A stretch of DNA of 13,653 nucleotides from Candidatus Aminicenantota bacterium (GCA_026706325.1 JAPOYZ010000425.1:3581-17233), one strand, 5' to 3'. Positions 1 through 6,201 are shown, counted from the stretch's first letter. The notes: generated by a model from the sequence alone, not told the origin. Numbers and translations: made by a program.

Positions 1-2
1 AT

Positions 3-179
3 GGGGTGTTCGAGTACTATAACCCTGGCCGCGCCATCAACGGCCGGGCCTGTCCCCGAACGGTGCAGCTCGACGACAAGACAATCGGCGTGGTGTTTTA
101 CGACATTGACAAAGATCAGGAGGGAGGACCGGGTGTGTTCTTCCTGCGAATCCCGATCGCGAAACTGGCCGCCCGGTAG
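3..179 (+). CDS. C-terminal end of a sialidase/BNR-repeat-like protein (5' end outside window)
   Basis: The third forward frame is open from the window edge to a TAG at 177-179 and gives 58 residues. The stretch PRTVQLDDKTIGVVFYDID resembles the last beta-propeller blade of exo-alpha-sialidase-like (BNR-repeat) proteins, where a P-R-x-V-Q segment precedes a line such as 'V-x-Y'. The protein ends in FFLRIPIAKLAAR. If the match holds, the enzyme would be a secreted or periplasmic glycosidase-type propeller that cleaves terminal sugars. The catalytic residues, signal peptide and most of the propeller lie upstream of the window, so activity cannot be judged. The frame is the only one here that reads as a normal protein. 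A longer open frame from base 1 (1-408) has arginine- and serine-rich, non-protein-like content. A short palindromic repeat begins three bases after the stop. Confidence 0.55.
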   Translation, partial: GVFEYYNPGRAINGRACPRTVQLDDKTIGVVFYDIDKDQEGGPGVFFLRIPIAKLAAR

Positions 180-182
180 GAG

Positions 183-219
183 GGGGGACATTCCTGTCCC
201 CCTCTTCATTTGTATTCTC
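183..219 (+). repeat. Palindromic REP-like repeat, family A, copy 1
   Basis: The unit contains GGGGGACA (183-190), a TTCC loop and TGTCCCCC (195-202), a perfect 8-bp-arm hairpin. It continues with CTCTTCATTTGTATTCTC to 219. The whole 37-base unit recurs at 4168-4204 with three mismatches, and the hairpin recurs in the opposite orientation at 13588-13607. It starts just after the sialidase stop and may act as a transcript 3' end. Short dispersed palindromes like this are typical of REP elements mobilised by RAYT transposases, but no transposase is present in the window. Confidence 0.8.
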
Positions 220-244
220 CGAGTGTCTGGTCGCAGGCGAGATA

Positions 245-265
245 GGGGCAGTCTACTTCTCTTCG
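245..265 (+). repeat. Short dispersed repeat, family B, copy 1 (degenerate)
   Basis: GGGGCAGTCTACTTCTCTTCG is a weaker copy of a motif found more cleanly at 3076-3098 and 3523-3549 (approximate consensus GGGACRGTCYACTTCTTCCG). Apart from repeat families A and B, the gap from 180 to 345 shows no gene, RNA or clear promoter. Confidence 0.5.
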
Positions 266-345
266 TCTCGAGTGTCCCCGCCGATGGCCCATTCGCAGGT
301 CTGATCGCTCACTCCGAGACGAGGTTTTCAATCTGGAAATCGACT

Positions 346-738
346 TCACACCGAGATGATGCGCAGACCATCCAAACGCTCAAAATGCCGGCGATTGTTG
401 GTGAGTAGCGTGAGCTCGTAATTTATGGCGGTGGCTCCTATCATTAGATCGAAGTCGCTGATAAGGGTTCCCGTCGCCCTCAAACGACCCCGTTCCCTGG
501 CGAATGTGCGGCAAATGTCTTCATCCAATGGCACGACATGAATCCGTTCCAGTACGTTCCACAGAGCTATTTCGGTTGCTTCAGGATCGTAGGAGCCGAA
601 TACGCCCTCGTACAGCTCGGCGAGTGAGATAATGCTCAAACCGAGCCCGGCTGGTTCAAATTCCTGGAGACGGCTGACAACCTGAGCGCGACCGTGCAGA
701 TGGTCGATGACCCAATCCGTGTCCACCAAATATCGCAC
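346..738 (-). CDS. vapC: VapC-type PIN-domain ribonuclease toxin
   Basis: A 130-residue PIN-domain protein, the usual VapC length. VapC toxins are Mg2+-dependent endoribonucleases that cut tRNA or rRNA when not bound by their antitoxin. Candidate metal-binding acidic residues are present: Asp6 in YLVDTDWVID, Glu41 in ISLAELYEG, and Asp95/Asp97 in ISDFDLMIGATA. The closing TNNRRHF at 114-120 corresponds to the conserved Asn/Asp-containing end of the fold. All expected acidic positions are filled, so the protein looks active. I chose the GTG at 736-738 because it lies four bases after the antitoxin stop and starts the protein directly at the first PIN strand. An ATG at 772-774 in frame would add 12 residues and overlap the antitoxin. 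The order antitoxin then toxin is standard for vapBC. Confidence 0.85.
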   Translation of the reverse strand: MRYLVDTDWVIDHLHGRAQVVSRLQEFEPAGLGLSIISLAELYEGVFGSYDPEATEIALWNVLERIHVVPLDEDICRTFARERGRLRATGTLISDFDLMIGATAINYELTLLTNNRRHFERLDGLRIISV

Positions 739-742
739 GGAT

Positions 743-979
743 CTACAATTCCGGCTTTTGCCTGGAACCGGCAATCCGAGCTTCGTAGATCTTCCGCTTG
801 AGCTGTTCCGGATCGTGCATTCCGATCCATCCGCCGGCCGAAGCGCCGAGCGACTCCACGGCGCTACGCGAGGATATGATCTCTCCTACGGACACGACGA
901 CTTCCTTGCCTTCTTCAAGGTCAAGGCTCTCTTGCGGAACGAACACACCCTTTGAATACTTCGCTTTGATCTTTCTCAT
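743..979 (-). CDS. vapB: VapB-type antitoxin (AF2212/DUF104-like)
   Basis: A 78-residue protein opening with MRKIKAKYSKGVFVP, then LDLEEGKEVVVSV. This is the small beta-barrel DNA-binding signature of AF2212/PG0164-type (DUF104) antitoxins. The C-terminal part (SAGGWIGMHDPEQLKRKIYEAR) looks like the toxin-wrapping tail common to VapB proteins. It should neutralise the downstream PIN toxin and repress the shared promoter. The TAG stop is four bases before the toxin start, so the two genes are almost certainly cotranscribed. The ATG at 977-979 was preferred because the family normally begins one or two residues before the first strand. An in-frame ATG at 1016-1018 would add 13 residues. Neither has a strong Shine-Dalgarno sequence. 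The 158 bases upstream, to 1137, hold no other gene that I can recognise. Confidence 0.8.
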   Translation of the reverse strand: MRKIKAKYSKGVFVPQESLDLEEGKEVVVSVGEIISSRSAVESLGASAGGWIGMHDPEQLKRKIYEARIAGSRQKPEL

Positions 980-1137
980 CGTTGCCGGTCTTTTCCATAA
1001 ATCCTTGATTTGAGACATCTTAGAAATTTCGGAGTCGGGGATTGTGAATCCGCCGTCTGGCAAGACGATACCAGAACGGCGCCAGACACGCCGAAGTCGC
1101 CTTCTCTGCCTTTTCCGGTTGCGAATGCCCGCCCGTT

Positions 1138-2532
1138 TCAAGGCAGCGCGGCCGAATACACGAGTTCGCCGGCCTTGTAGACGGCGGCCACCGACCGGGT
1201 GTTGCGGATGTCCGACAGTGGATCCGCCGAGAGCACGACCAGGTCCGCCAGCTTTCCTGCTTCGACAGTTCCGAGCTGATCCTCCAGGCTCAGCCCCTCG
1301 GCGCCGTTTCGGGTTGCCATGACGATCACGTCAGCCTCGTCGATGCCCGCTTGGACCAGGAGCTCCAGCTCCCGATGCAGGCTCACGCCCGGCGTTATCC
1401 AGGGCATTCCCAGGTCGCTCCCTGCAGTCAGCCTCACTCCCCCCTCGTGAAGCCTCCGCACGATCCGGAGTGCGACGGGGAAGACTTCCTTGCCTGACGT
1501 GAAGGCCCGGAGGATTCCCATGGGGTTGGTGAAGACGAACGGGTTTCGCTTCCGCCAGTCCGGACCCCAAAGCGCCACGACCGATGCTGGAGCCCGCTGA
1601 GGCTCGAGTCGCTCCAGAACCTTCGGATCGTCACCGAAGTAGAGGCTCTCCATCACCACCAGAGTCGGGTCGACCGTCACGTCGTTGTCAACGAGGGCGG
1701 CGATCAAGGAGCTCATCAGTTCGCCGTCGAGGTCCACCAACTCGAGCCATCGGGCGTAGTACTCCGGGTAGGGCAGTGGCCTCAGTTGGGCCCGGTGCCT
1801 TTCGGGGACCAACTCCCACGTCGGCCCTTCTCCGCCGCTGTGGACCAGGGAATCGATTCCCAGCCGTGCCGCCTGGGTCCAGCTCGTCGCTCGGATGTGG
1901 CCGGCGACCTTCAGACCGAGCGCGTGAGCCTCTTCGATGGCGGCGGCCATCAGCTCCGGGGTCACGTCCCAGTACAACTTGACCATGTCGGCGCCCGCCG
2001 CAGCCTGTTGCCGAACCACGTCCCGCATCTCATCCGGGGACGCCACAGGCATCGTCCAGTCGAATCGGCTCGGAGACCCGTCGATGAAGGCGGCGCCGGT
2101 AATCATCCGCGGTCCGCGAACCCGGCCCGCCTCGATCCGGTCCCGGAGCTCGACGCCGGCGCTTTGCGCGGCGCCCGGGCTGCGTATCGTGGTCACGCCG
2201 AAATCGAGCAACGCCTCCACGGTCTCGATCCGGGCCTCGGGGTGAACATGGACGTGCATGTCGATGAATCCCGGCAACACGAAGTGGCCCGAAACGTCTC
2301 TTCGCCGTGCCGAGTCTGGGAAATGGAAATCACCCGCGTTGCCGACCCTGCGGATTCGGTCGCCGTCCACCACGATGACGCTGTCCTCGCGCGGTTCGGT
2401 ACCGGTTCCGTCAATCAGAGTGGCGCCTTCGAGGACAAGAAGCCCCTCGCCCACAAGCACCTCGGCGGGTTCACCGCACGCGGCACAAGCCAGTGCAAGC
2501 GCGAGAGCGATCGCAAGAGGTGGTCTGCTCAT
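1138..2532 (-). CDS. Exported metal-dependent amidohydrolase (imidazolonepropionase-like)
   Basis: A 464-residue amidohydrolase-superfamily protein. Metal-ligand candidates are in order: His93/His95 in FIDMHVHVHP, Lys185 in DMVKLYWDV (a probable carboxylated bridging lysine), His212 in VAGHIRAT, His231 in DSLVHSGG and Asp373 in TAGSDLGMP. This layout matches the imidazolonepropionase/prolidase-like group of binuclear hydrolases, which act on cyclic amides, dipeptides or related C-N bonds. The true substrate cannot be read from sequence. The flanking beta-sandwich is visible as EGATLIDGTG near the N-terminus and KLADLVVLSADPL near the C-terminus. Residues 1-19 form a hydrophobic export signal with cysteines at 16 and 19, so the protein is periplasmic or a lipoprotein, although the lipobox is imperfect. 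It starts 11 bases after the stop of the small exported protein at 2544-3044, which implies one transcription unit. Confidence 0.85.
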   Translation of the reverse strand: MSRPPLAIALALALACAACGEPAEVLVGEGLLVLEGATLIDGTGTEPREDSVIVVDGDRIRRVGNAGDFHFPDSARRRDVSGHFVLPGFIDMHVHVHPEARIETVEALLDFGVTTIRSPGAAQSAGVELRDRIEAGRVRGPRMITGAAFIDGSPSRFDWTMPVASPDEMRDVVRQQAAAGADMVKLYWDVTPELMAAAIEEAHALGLKVAGHIRATSWTQAARLGIDSLVHSGGEGPTWELVPERHRAQLRPLPYPEYYARWLELVDLDGELMSSLIAALVDNDVTVDPTLVVMESLYFGDDPKVLERLEPQRAPASVVALWGPDWRKRNPFVFTNPMGILRAFTSGKEVFPVALRIVRRLHEGGVRLTAGSDLGMPWITPGVSLHRELELLVQAGIDEADVIVMATRNGAEGLSLEDQLGTVEAGKLADLVVLSADPLSDIRNTRSVAAVYKAGELVYSAALP

Positions 2533-2543
2533 CGATCCTGCTG

Positions 2544-3044
2544 CTAAGGATTTTCAGGAGATCTGTAGAGCACGATGTCGTCGGTTTTCGTCGCCGCATC
2601 GACAGCGATCCCAAGTCCGGCTCCAATTCCTGCGGAAACACCAACTCCTACCACCCCCTCCAACGCACCATCGTCTGCATCACCCCCAGTTCCTCGAATG
2701 GCAAATCCAATCAAAGAGGCCCCGAAAGCAACTGCGGCCCCGACGGCGGCTCCTTTCCAGGCGCCGTCGCCCAACCCATCCTTCGAAGGACGTGTAATTA
2801 CCTCGATATCCGTTTTCGGAATCACCGCCCGCCCGGCGGGGCTCAGGAGTTCCAGATCTGATGACGACAGGCCCCGGAACTGGCCCACAATTCGATCCCC
2901 GGTTTTTAGTTCCACGGTGATGGGTGATGCCATTTCCAAGACCTCGACCTTCTCCCACCGTCCCGGGATCACCTCCGCATGCGCCGGCATGGAGATCAGT
3001 CCGCCCAAGATCAAAGAGACGGCTTGGATCCGGAATACCTTCAT
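2544..3044 (-). CDS. Exported Sm-like/glycine-rich hypothetical protein
   Basis: A 166-residue protein of unknown function. Residues 1-23 are a signal peptide ending in AHA. Residues 38-85 (SPITVELKTGDRIVGQFRGL, then LELL and AVIPKTDIEVI) look like a five-strand Sm-like small barrel, a fold best known from RNA-binding proteins but also used in exported proteins of unknown role. Residues about 96-116 and 126-148 are rich in Gly, Ala and Val with G-x-x-x-G spacing (GAAVGAAVAFGASLIGFAI), as in glycine-zipper membrane-inserting segments. The start is supported by AAGGAG seven bases before the ATG. The gene is first in a two-gene unit with the amidohydrolase, so it may be an envelope partner, but nothing ties it to a substrate. 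I do not recognise a named family. Confidence 0.75.
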   Translation of the reverse strand: MKVFRIQAVSLILGGLISMPAHAEVIPGRWEKVEVLEMASPITVELKTGDRIVGQFRGLSSSDLELLSPAGRAVIPKTDIEVITRPSKDGLGDGAWKGAAVGAAVAFGASLIGFAIRGTGGDADDGALEGVVGVGVSAGIGAGLGIAVDAATKTDDIVLYRSPENP

Positions 3045-3075
3045 CGTTGGGCTCCTTATTGTTTCAGTACATCGG

Positions 3076-3098
3076 GAGGGGACAGTCTACTTCTTCCG
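3076..3098 (+). repeat. Short dispersed repeat, family B, copy 2
   Basis: The motif GAGGGGACAGTCTACTTCTT followed by CCG lies between two divergent genes. It matches 245-265 and 3523-3549. It shares its GGGGACA start with the family A palindrome but lacks the TGTCCCC arm. Confidence 0.65.
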
Positions 3099-3112
3099 AC
3101 CAAGCAAGGACC

Positions 3113-3143
3113 TTGACTCCGGGATACTTATCTATGGTAACAT
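3113..3143 (+). promoter_or_regulatory. Possible promoter of the HigA-like gene
   Basis: TTGACT at 3113-3118 matches a -35 box in 5 of 6 positions. The best -10 candidates are TATGGT (3133-3138, spacing 14) and TAACAT (3138-3143, spacing 19). Neither spacing is ideal. ATGGT at 3134-3138 and ACCAT at 3151-3155 form an inverted repeat that could be an operator. The stretch is AT-rich compared with its surroundings. Confidence 0.35.
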
Positions 3144-3161
3144 ATTCGAAACCATGAAGTG

Positions 3162-3509
3162 ATGATTGAGATCAGGGAGTATCTGAAAACCATGCCATTG
3201 ACACGAGACTTCAAGGAAACGATTCAGGCGCGCATCAAGAGCGATCCGGTGTTCGGCGAAGAACTGCTCAAGGAAGGGATTGAGTGCTTCCTTTCGGGTG
3301 ACGTGGATACCGGGAAGGCGGTGCTACGGGACTACATCAACGCCACGATCGGCTTTCAGGCGCTTGGCGGATTGACCGAGAAATCTCCCAAGAGCCTGAT
3401 GCGGATGTTCGGTCCCAAAGGCAACCCCCAAGCCCGAAACCTGTTCCGAATCATCGGCTTCCTTCAGAAACAGGAGGGGTTGCGCCTGAAGGTGGACGTG
3501 ATTCGCTAG
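3162..3509 (+). CDS. HigA-like helix-turn-helix antitoxin/regulator (apparently unpaired)
   Basis: A 115-residue all-helical protein. Residues about 40-60 (LSGDVDTGKAVLRDYINAT) lead into an XRE-type helix-turn-helix at about 60-95, with GFQALGGLTEKSPKSLMRMF and GNPQARNLFRII as the recognition region. Proteins of this type are annotated as addiction-module antidote or transcriptional regulators of the HigA/HI1420 kind and usually sit beside a RelE/HigB toxin. No such toxin is visible on either side: upstream is a 114-base intergenic gap and downstream a repeat. It may be a stand-alone regulator or an orphan antitoxin. The start is uncertain. GTG at 3159, ATG at 3162 and ATG at 3192 (MPLTRDF, behind AGGGAG with 12 bases spacing) are all possible, and homologues may well begin at the last one. 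Confidence 0.75.
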   Translation: MIEIREYLKTMPLTRDFKETIQARIKSDPVFGEELLKEGIECFLSGDVDTGKAVLRDYINATIGFQALGGLTEKSPKSLMRMFGPKGNPQARNLFRIIGFLQKQEGLRLKVDVIR

Positions 3510-3522
3510 CCGGACCGGGACC

Positions 3523-3549
3523 GGGAAAGGGACGGTCCACTTCTTCCGC
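3523..3549 (+). repeat. Short dispersed repeat, family B, copy 3
   Basis: GGGACGGTCCACTTCTTCCG (within 3523-3549) follows the HigA-like stop by a few bases and lies 3' of the convergent antitoxin gene. GGACCGGGACCGGG just before it is a small internal duplication. With copies 1 and 2 it brackets the TA-type genes of this stretch. Confidence 0.6.
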
Positions 3550-3564
3550 ACCCGTGATGTCAGG

Positions 3565-3843
3565 CTACCTCTTGTCGGTCAGCCGGCCGGCCAAGTACTT
3601 GTGGATCACGCTGGACAGCAGTGTCTGATAGGGGATCCCTTCCTCCCTGGCCCGGGAGTGAGCGAGCTTGAAGTCGCGCTCGGTCATCCGCAAATTCACT
3701 CGCTTGGTTTTGTTGAACGTATTTCGAGCCGCCTGACGGGCCTCCTCAACTTCGCGTTCGGCGCCAGGAGCAGAGCGCAAGTCACCCCGCTCGAATCGGT
3801 CGAGAATGTCGCGCTCTTCGACGCTCAATTTGTCGTTCACCAT
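3565..3843 (-). CDS. CopG/BrnA-like antitoxin
   Basis: A 92-residue protein. The acidic N-terminal half (LSVEERDILDRFERGDL) is followed by NKTKRVNLRMTERDFKLAH and EGIPYQTLLSSVIHKYLAGR. This is a ribbon-helix-helix DNA-binding unit of the CopG-antitoxin/BrnA type, with the strand KRVNLRM and two helices, placed at the C-terminal end. It should bind the upstream BrnT-like toxin and repress the joint promoter. The ATG at 3841-3843 overlaps the toxin stop by seven bases (ATGGTGA), a coupled arrangement, and has a very strong ribosome site, GGAGGAGG, a few bases upstream. The strong site would favour antitoxin excess. The toxin-first gene order is the usual order for BrnT-BrnA. Confidence 0.8.
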   Translation of the reverse strand: MVNDKLSVEERDILDRFERGDLRSAPGAEREVEEARQAARNTFNKTKRVNLRMTERDFKLAHSRAREEGIPYQTLLSSVIHKYLAGRLTDKR

Positions 3844-4124
3844 GGCTGCCTCCTCCGGTAAGCTCTCGTCGCTTTTCGGCTGGGAATAATCGTCTTCAGA
3901 AAACGAGTGCCGTCAGCCCGCGTCACAAAAGGTACCAGGTGAATGGACTCGTCGGATTCCACGACGTAGATCAACTGTCCCGGGTCGCGATCCTGGTTCG
4001 GGTGCTCCCGTACGTCCAACAAGCCGCCTTGCTCTATGGCGGAGACGACGTTCTCGAATGAGGTTCCTCGCCGCTCGATGAGTCTCTGATTCTTCTCCGT
4101 GCTCCAATCGAAACTGGCGCTCAT
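3837..4124 (-). CDS. BrnT-like ribonuclease toxin
   Basis: A 95-residue protein with the marks of the BrnT toxin group: an F-D-W-S-x-E-K-N opening (residues 5-12), ERRGTSFENVVSAIEQGG, a central ENP/EHPN-type loop (REHPNQDRD), two hydrophobic strands (LIYVVE, IHLVPFV), and a basic end with FLKTIIPSRKAT. BrnT toxins have a RelE-like fold and inhibit translation by cutting RNA. The closest subgroup carries the TIIPSRKAT ending rather than the classical BrnT C-terminus, so the family call is BrnT-like, not certain BrnT. It is first in a two-gene operon with the antitoxin. An in-frame alternative start was not needed, because the ATG at 4122-4124 opens directly on the first strand. The promoter and operator are described at 4131-4149. 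Confidence 0.75.
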   Translation of the reverse strand: MSASFDWSTEKNQRLIERRGTSFENVVSAIEQGGLLDVREHPNQDRDPGQLIYVVESDESIHLVPFVTRADGTRFLKTIIPSRKATRAYRRRQPW

Positions 4125-4130
4125 GAGTCA

Positions 4131-4149
4131 ATTATCGCACAATGTGTGC
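4131..4149 (-). promoter_or_regulatory. -10 box and palindromic operator of the BrnT/BrnA-like pair
   Basis: On the minus strand GATAAT (4136-4131) is a 5 of 6 -10 box, seven bases upstream of the toxin ATG. Directly upstream of it, GCACA-CAT-TGTGC (plus strand 4137-4149) is a perfect inverted repeat with 5-bp arms. It occupies the -10/-35 spacer, where an autorepressing ribbon-helix-helix antitoxin would bind. The -35 box is weak, and the leader would be very short or absent. Confidence 0.55.
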
Positions 4150-4167
4150 ATTTCAGGAGCACAGGAG

Positions 4168-4204
4168 AGGGGACATTCCTGTCCCCCTCTTCACTTGTAT
4201 ACTC
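4168..4204 (+). repeat. Palindromic REP-like repeat, family A, copy 2
   Basis: GGGGACA (4169-4175), TTCC, TGTCCCC (4180-4186), followed by CCTCTTCACTTGTATACTC. It is 34 of 37 identical to 183-219. The tail contains TATACT (4198-4203), a good -10 match about 75 bases upstream of the oxidoreductase start, so the repeat could also supply promoter sequence. Confidence 0.8.
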
Positions 4205-4220
4205 GACTGCGCGGTTGAGT

Positions 4221-4242
4221 CGGGCGTCACCTTCAGCGCCCG
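4221..4242 (+). promoter_or_regulatory. Inverted repeat in the leader of the IolG-like gene
   Basis: CGGGCG (4221-4226) and CGCCCG (4237-4242) are separated by ten bases and lie about 30 bases before the start codon. This could be an operator or a leader hairpin. The arms are GC-only in a GC-rich region, so chance is a real alternative. Confidence 0.25.
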
Positions 4243-4272
4243 CCACCTCGTCACGCAACCAAGGGGAATTCC

Positions 4273-5271
4273 ATGCTCAAATTCGGACTTTTCGGAGTCG
4301 GCCGGATCGGTCGGATGCGCGCAAGAATCCTTGCGGCAAACAACCGCGTGGAACTCATTGGGATCCACGACGTCGATACCGCTGCCGCCTCTTCCGCCGC
4401 AATTGAAACCGGGTCCGTTTCCGTCGACTCCATCGAAGCCCTGCTCGGAGACTCGACCCTCGATGCCGTTTGCATCTCCTCCTCCACGAGCACCCACTGC
4501 GACCTGATCGAAGGCGCGGCGCGGACCGGCAAGGCGGTGTTCTGCGAAAAACCGATCCACCTGGACACGGAGCGGGCGGACGCCTGCGGGGCGGTTCTCG
4601 CGGAGACCGGGGTGCCGTTTCAGATCGGTTTCAACCGGCGTTTCGACCCCAACCACAGCGCCGTCCGCCAAGCTGCCCGCAACGGCGAGATCGGCCGCCT
4701 GGAGCAGGCCGTGATCAGCAGCCGGGATCCATTCCCGCCGCCCCTGCGCTTTCTTCGGGGTTCCGGGGGGATATTCCGGGACATGATGGTCCACGACTTC
4801 GACATGGCCCGCTTCCTGTTCGATGAGGAGCCCGTGGAGGTCGCGGCCATGGGCAGCGTGCTCTTCGATGCGCGCTGCGAGGAATTCGGCGACGTGGACA
4901 GCGCCATGGTCGTGCTGCGGATGGCCTCCGGCGCGCTCTGCCACGTCAACTGCTCGCGCCATTGCTCCTTTGGCTACGACCAGCGGATCGAGCTGTTCGG
5001 AGAAGGCGGCATGCTGGTCTCCGCCAATCCGACCCGGACCAGCATCGAACGCTACACGGAAGCCGGGACCGCCGCCCGCGACCGGCTGCACCCCTTCTTC
5101 ATCGAGCGGTACGAGGAAGCGTTCACGCGGGAGATCGACGCCTTCGTGGATGCCTTGGAGCGAGGCGTCAAGCCGTCTCCCGGCTTCGATGACGGGAGGC
5201 GCGCGCTGCGAGTAGCCGAGGCCGCGGAAGAATCAGCCGGGAGCGGCCGAACCGTCCGGGTGGGCGGCTGA
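4273..5271 (+). CDS. iolG: Gfo/Idh/MocA oxidoreductase, probable inositol 2-dehydrogenase
   Basis: A 332-residue NAD(P)-dependent oxidoreductase of normal family length. The Rossmann motif GVGRIG spans residues 8-13. The EKP signature is at 92-94 (CEKPIHLD), with catalytic Lys93. Residues 166-178 (GIFRDMMVHDFDM) carry Asp170 and His174, the D-x-x-x-H pair that with the lysine makes the catalytic triad of inositol dehydrogenases. The GIFRDM-HDFD pattern is closest to myo-inositol 2-dehydrogenase, which oxidises the axial hydroxyl of myo-inositol to scyllo-inosose in the cytoplasm. Other sugar or cyclitol substrates cannot be excluded. The start is supported by AAGGGG six bases upstream of the ATG. 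No other inositol-catabolic gene is adjacent. The gene's 3' end is echoed by the remnant at 7971-8030, near a symporter gene. Confidence 0.8.
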   Translation: MLKFGLFGVGRIGRMRARILAANNRVELIGIHDVDTAAASSAAIETGSVSVDSIEALLGDSTLDAVCISSSTSTHCDLIEGAARTGKAVFCEKPIHLDTERADACGAVLAETGVPFQIGFNRRFDPNHSAVRQAARNGEIGRLEQAVISSRDPFPPPLRFLRGSGGIFRDMMVHDFDMARFLFDEEPVEVAAMGSVLFDARCEEFGDVDSAMVVLRMASGALCHVNCSRHCSFGYDQRIELFGEGGMLVSANPTRTSIERYTEAGTAARDRLHPFFIERYEEAFTREIDAFVDALERGVKPSPGFDDGRRALRVAEAAEESAGSGRTVRVGG

Positions 5272-5317
5272 ACCCGCGCCTCCTCGACGTGAGTTCCAGG
5301 AAACGGTCAGGTTCGCA

Positions 5318-5587
5318 TCAGGTCTGATCGGATCTTCGGATCGGGTGGCCGGAATCGACTGACTCCAAATGGCCTCTCTCGCTGCGGGTCACGACGGACC
5401 ACAGGTAGAGAACCATGCCCGCGACGACCAGCCCCGCTCCCAACGTCAGGAACAGGAACAGGGAAACCGGATGGTTCCAGAAAAGCGTGCCCAGTTCCAC
5501 CACAATCCCGGTGGCGATCAGCAATCCGGCGAGTTGCAGGCGGCCCGCGAATCCTGTCCGAAGACCCGGCGGCTGAATCCAGCTCAC
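5318..5587 (-). CDS. Small two-helix membrane protein of the cytochrome operon
   Basis: An 89-residue protein with two hydrophobic stretches, about 17-34 (LQLAGLLIATGIVVELGTL) and 41-65 (VSLFLFLTLG through VLYLWSV). A charged C-terminal tail ends in HPIRRSDQT. It has no haem motif and no family I recognise. The start is the GTG at 5585-5587, which overlaps the stop of the NapC-like gene as GTGA. Longer upstream frames read arginine/proline-rich sequence antisense-like to no domain and were not used. As the last gene of the three, it is probably a membrane anchor or assembly subunit for the cytochromes. That role is inferred only from the overlap and the membrane topology. Confidence 0.7.
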   Translation of the reverse strand: MSWIQPPGLRTGFAGRLQLAGLLIATGIVVELGTLFWNHPVSLFLFLTLGAGLVVAGMVLYLWSVVTRSERGHLESVDSGHPIRRSDQT

Positions 5588-6201
5588 GGTTTCGCCTCCG
5601 GGTCCCAGCGCCCGAACCGGTCCAGCTTCGTGACCTCGTGAATCAGGTTGTGGCACATGAGGCACGACTTGGTCCCGGAGATCAGATCGGGTCGAAATCT
5701 CAAGTGGGCCGGGAATTCCTCGAAGGACCTGGCTCCTTGGTGGCATTCCAGGCAGGCCCGGTTCTCATACGGCTCGTAGAGCTTCACCGGGTCGGACCAC
5801 GAGCCCAAAACGCTGTGCCAGACGTGCCTCACGCCGCGGATCTTGTCGTCCACGTCTCCGAACATGGTGTAGCTCGTGTGGCAGGTGTAGCAGGCCTTGT
5901 CGGCGGGGATGAGCTTGTTCTGGAAATGCGCGGCGGGAAGAAACCGGGGATGGTCGATGAGCAGGCTCTCCCCGTAGGGCTCGATGACGTGACAGGAGAG
6001 GCAGAAGTCGGTCGTCTTGGCCTGCTCGTAGTGCCGGTCGGCGCCGCCCAGGAGCAGGAGCCCCGGCAGCGCGAAGAGGGCGACGAACGCGAGAATCCTG
6101 CCCCCGACGGCGTCGGTCCATTCGGGCCGGCGGGCGAATGCCGCGATCAAGACGACGGTTGCGAGTCCCAACAGGCTCAGGAGGATGACATCGCCAGTCA
6201 C
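5584..6201 (-). CDS. NapC/NirT-like membrane tetrahaem cytochrome c
   Basis: A 205-residue protein with four CxxCH haem-binding motifs at Cys67 (CLSCH), Cys104 (CYTCH), Cys150 (CLECH) and Cys180 (CLMCH). The KIRGVRHVWHSVLG segment after haem 2 fits the conserved region of the NapC/NirT/NrfH family, which takes electrons from membrane quinol and passes them to periplasmic reductases or takes them from oxidases. Two hydrophobic helices are visible (about 4-22 and 35-52), whereas classical NapC has one N-terminal anchor. The first may thus be an added helix. The GTG start at 6199-6201 overlaps the octahaem gene's stop (GTGA), so translation is coupled. Its position between the octahaem protein and a small membrane protein suggests that it is the quinone-facing partner of the octahaem enzyme. 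Confidence 0.85.
   Translation of the reverse strand: MTGDVILLSLLGLATVVLIAAFARRPEWTDAVGGRILAFVALFALPGLLLLGGADRHYEQAKTTDFCLSCHVIEPYGESLLIDHPRFLPAAHFQNKLIPADKACYTCHTSYTMFGDVDDKIRGVRHVWHSVLGSWSDPVKLYEPYENRACLECHQGARSFEEFPAHLRFRPDLISGTKSCLMCHNLIHEVTKLDRFGRWDPEAKP

Noticed and set aside
1..408. Plus-strand frame from base 1 to 408 as a gene
   Set aside because: It passes through both repeat families, and its translation is Ser/Arg-rich. The overlapping third frame (3-179) gives a sialidase-like tail instead.
4153..5091. A 312-codon minus-strand open frame opposite the IolG-like gene
   Set aside because: The plus strand encodes a complete oxidoreductase with all catalytic motifs and a ribosome site. 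The antisense frame is Ala/Gly/His-rich without a pattern.
5327..5345. GATC-TTCG-GATC near 5331-5342 as a terminator between the converging iolG-like gene and the cytochrome operon
   Set aside because: The stem is only four base pairs, the flanking bases mismatch and no T-run follows. It also lies inside the 3' end of the small membrane gene.
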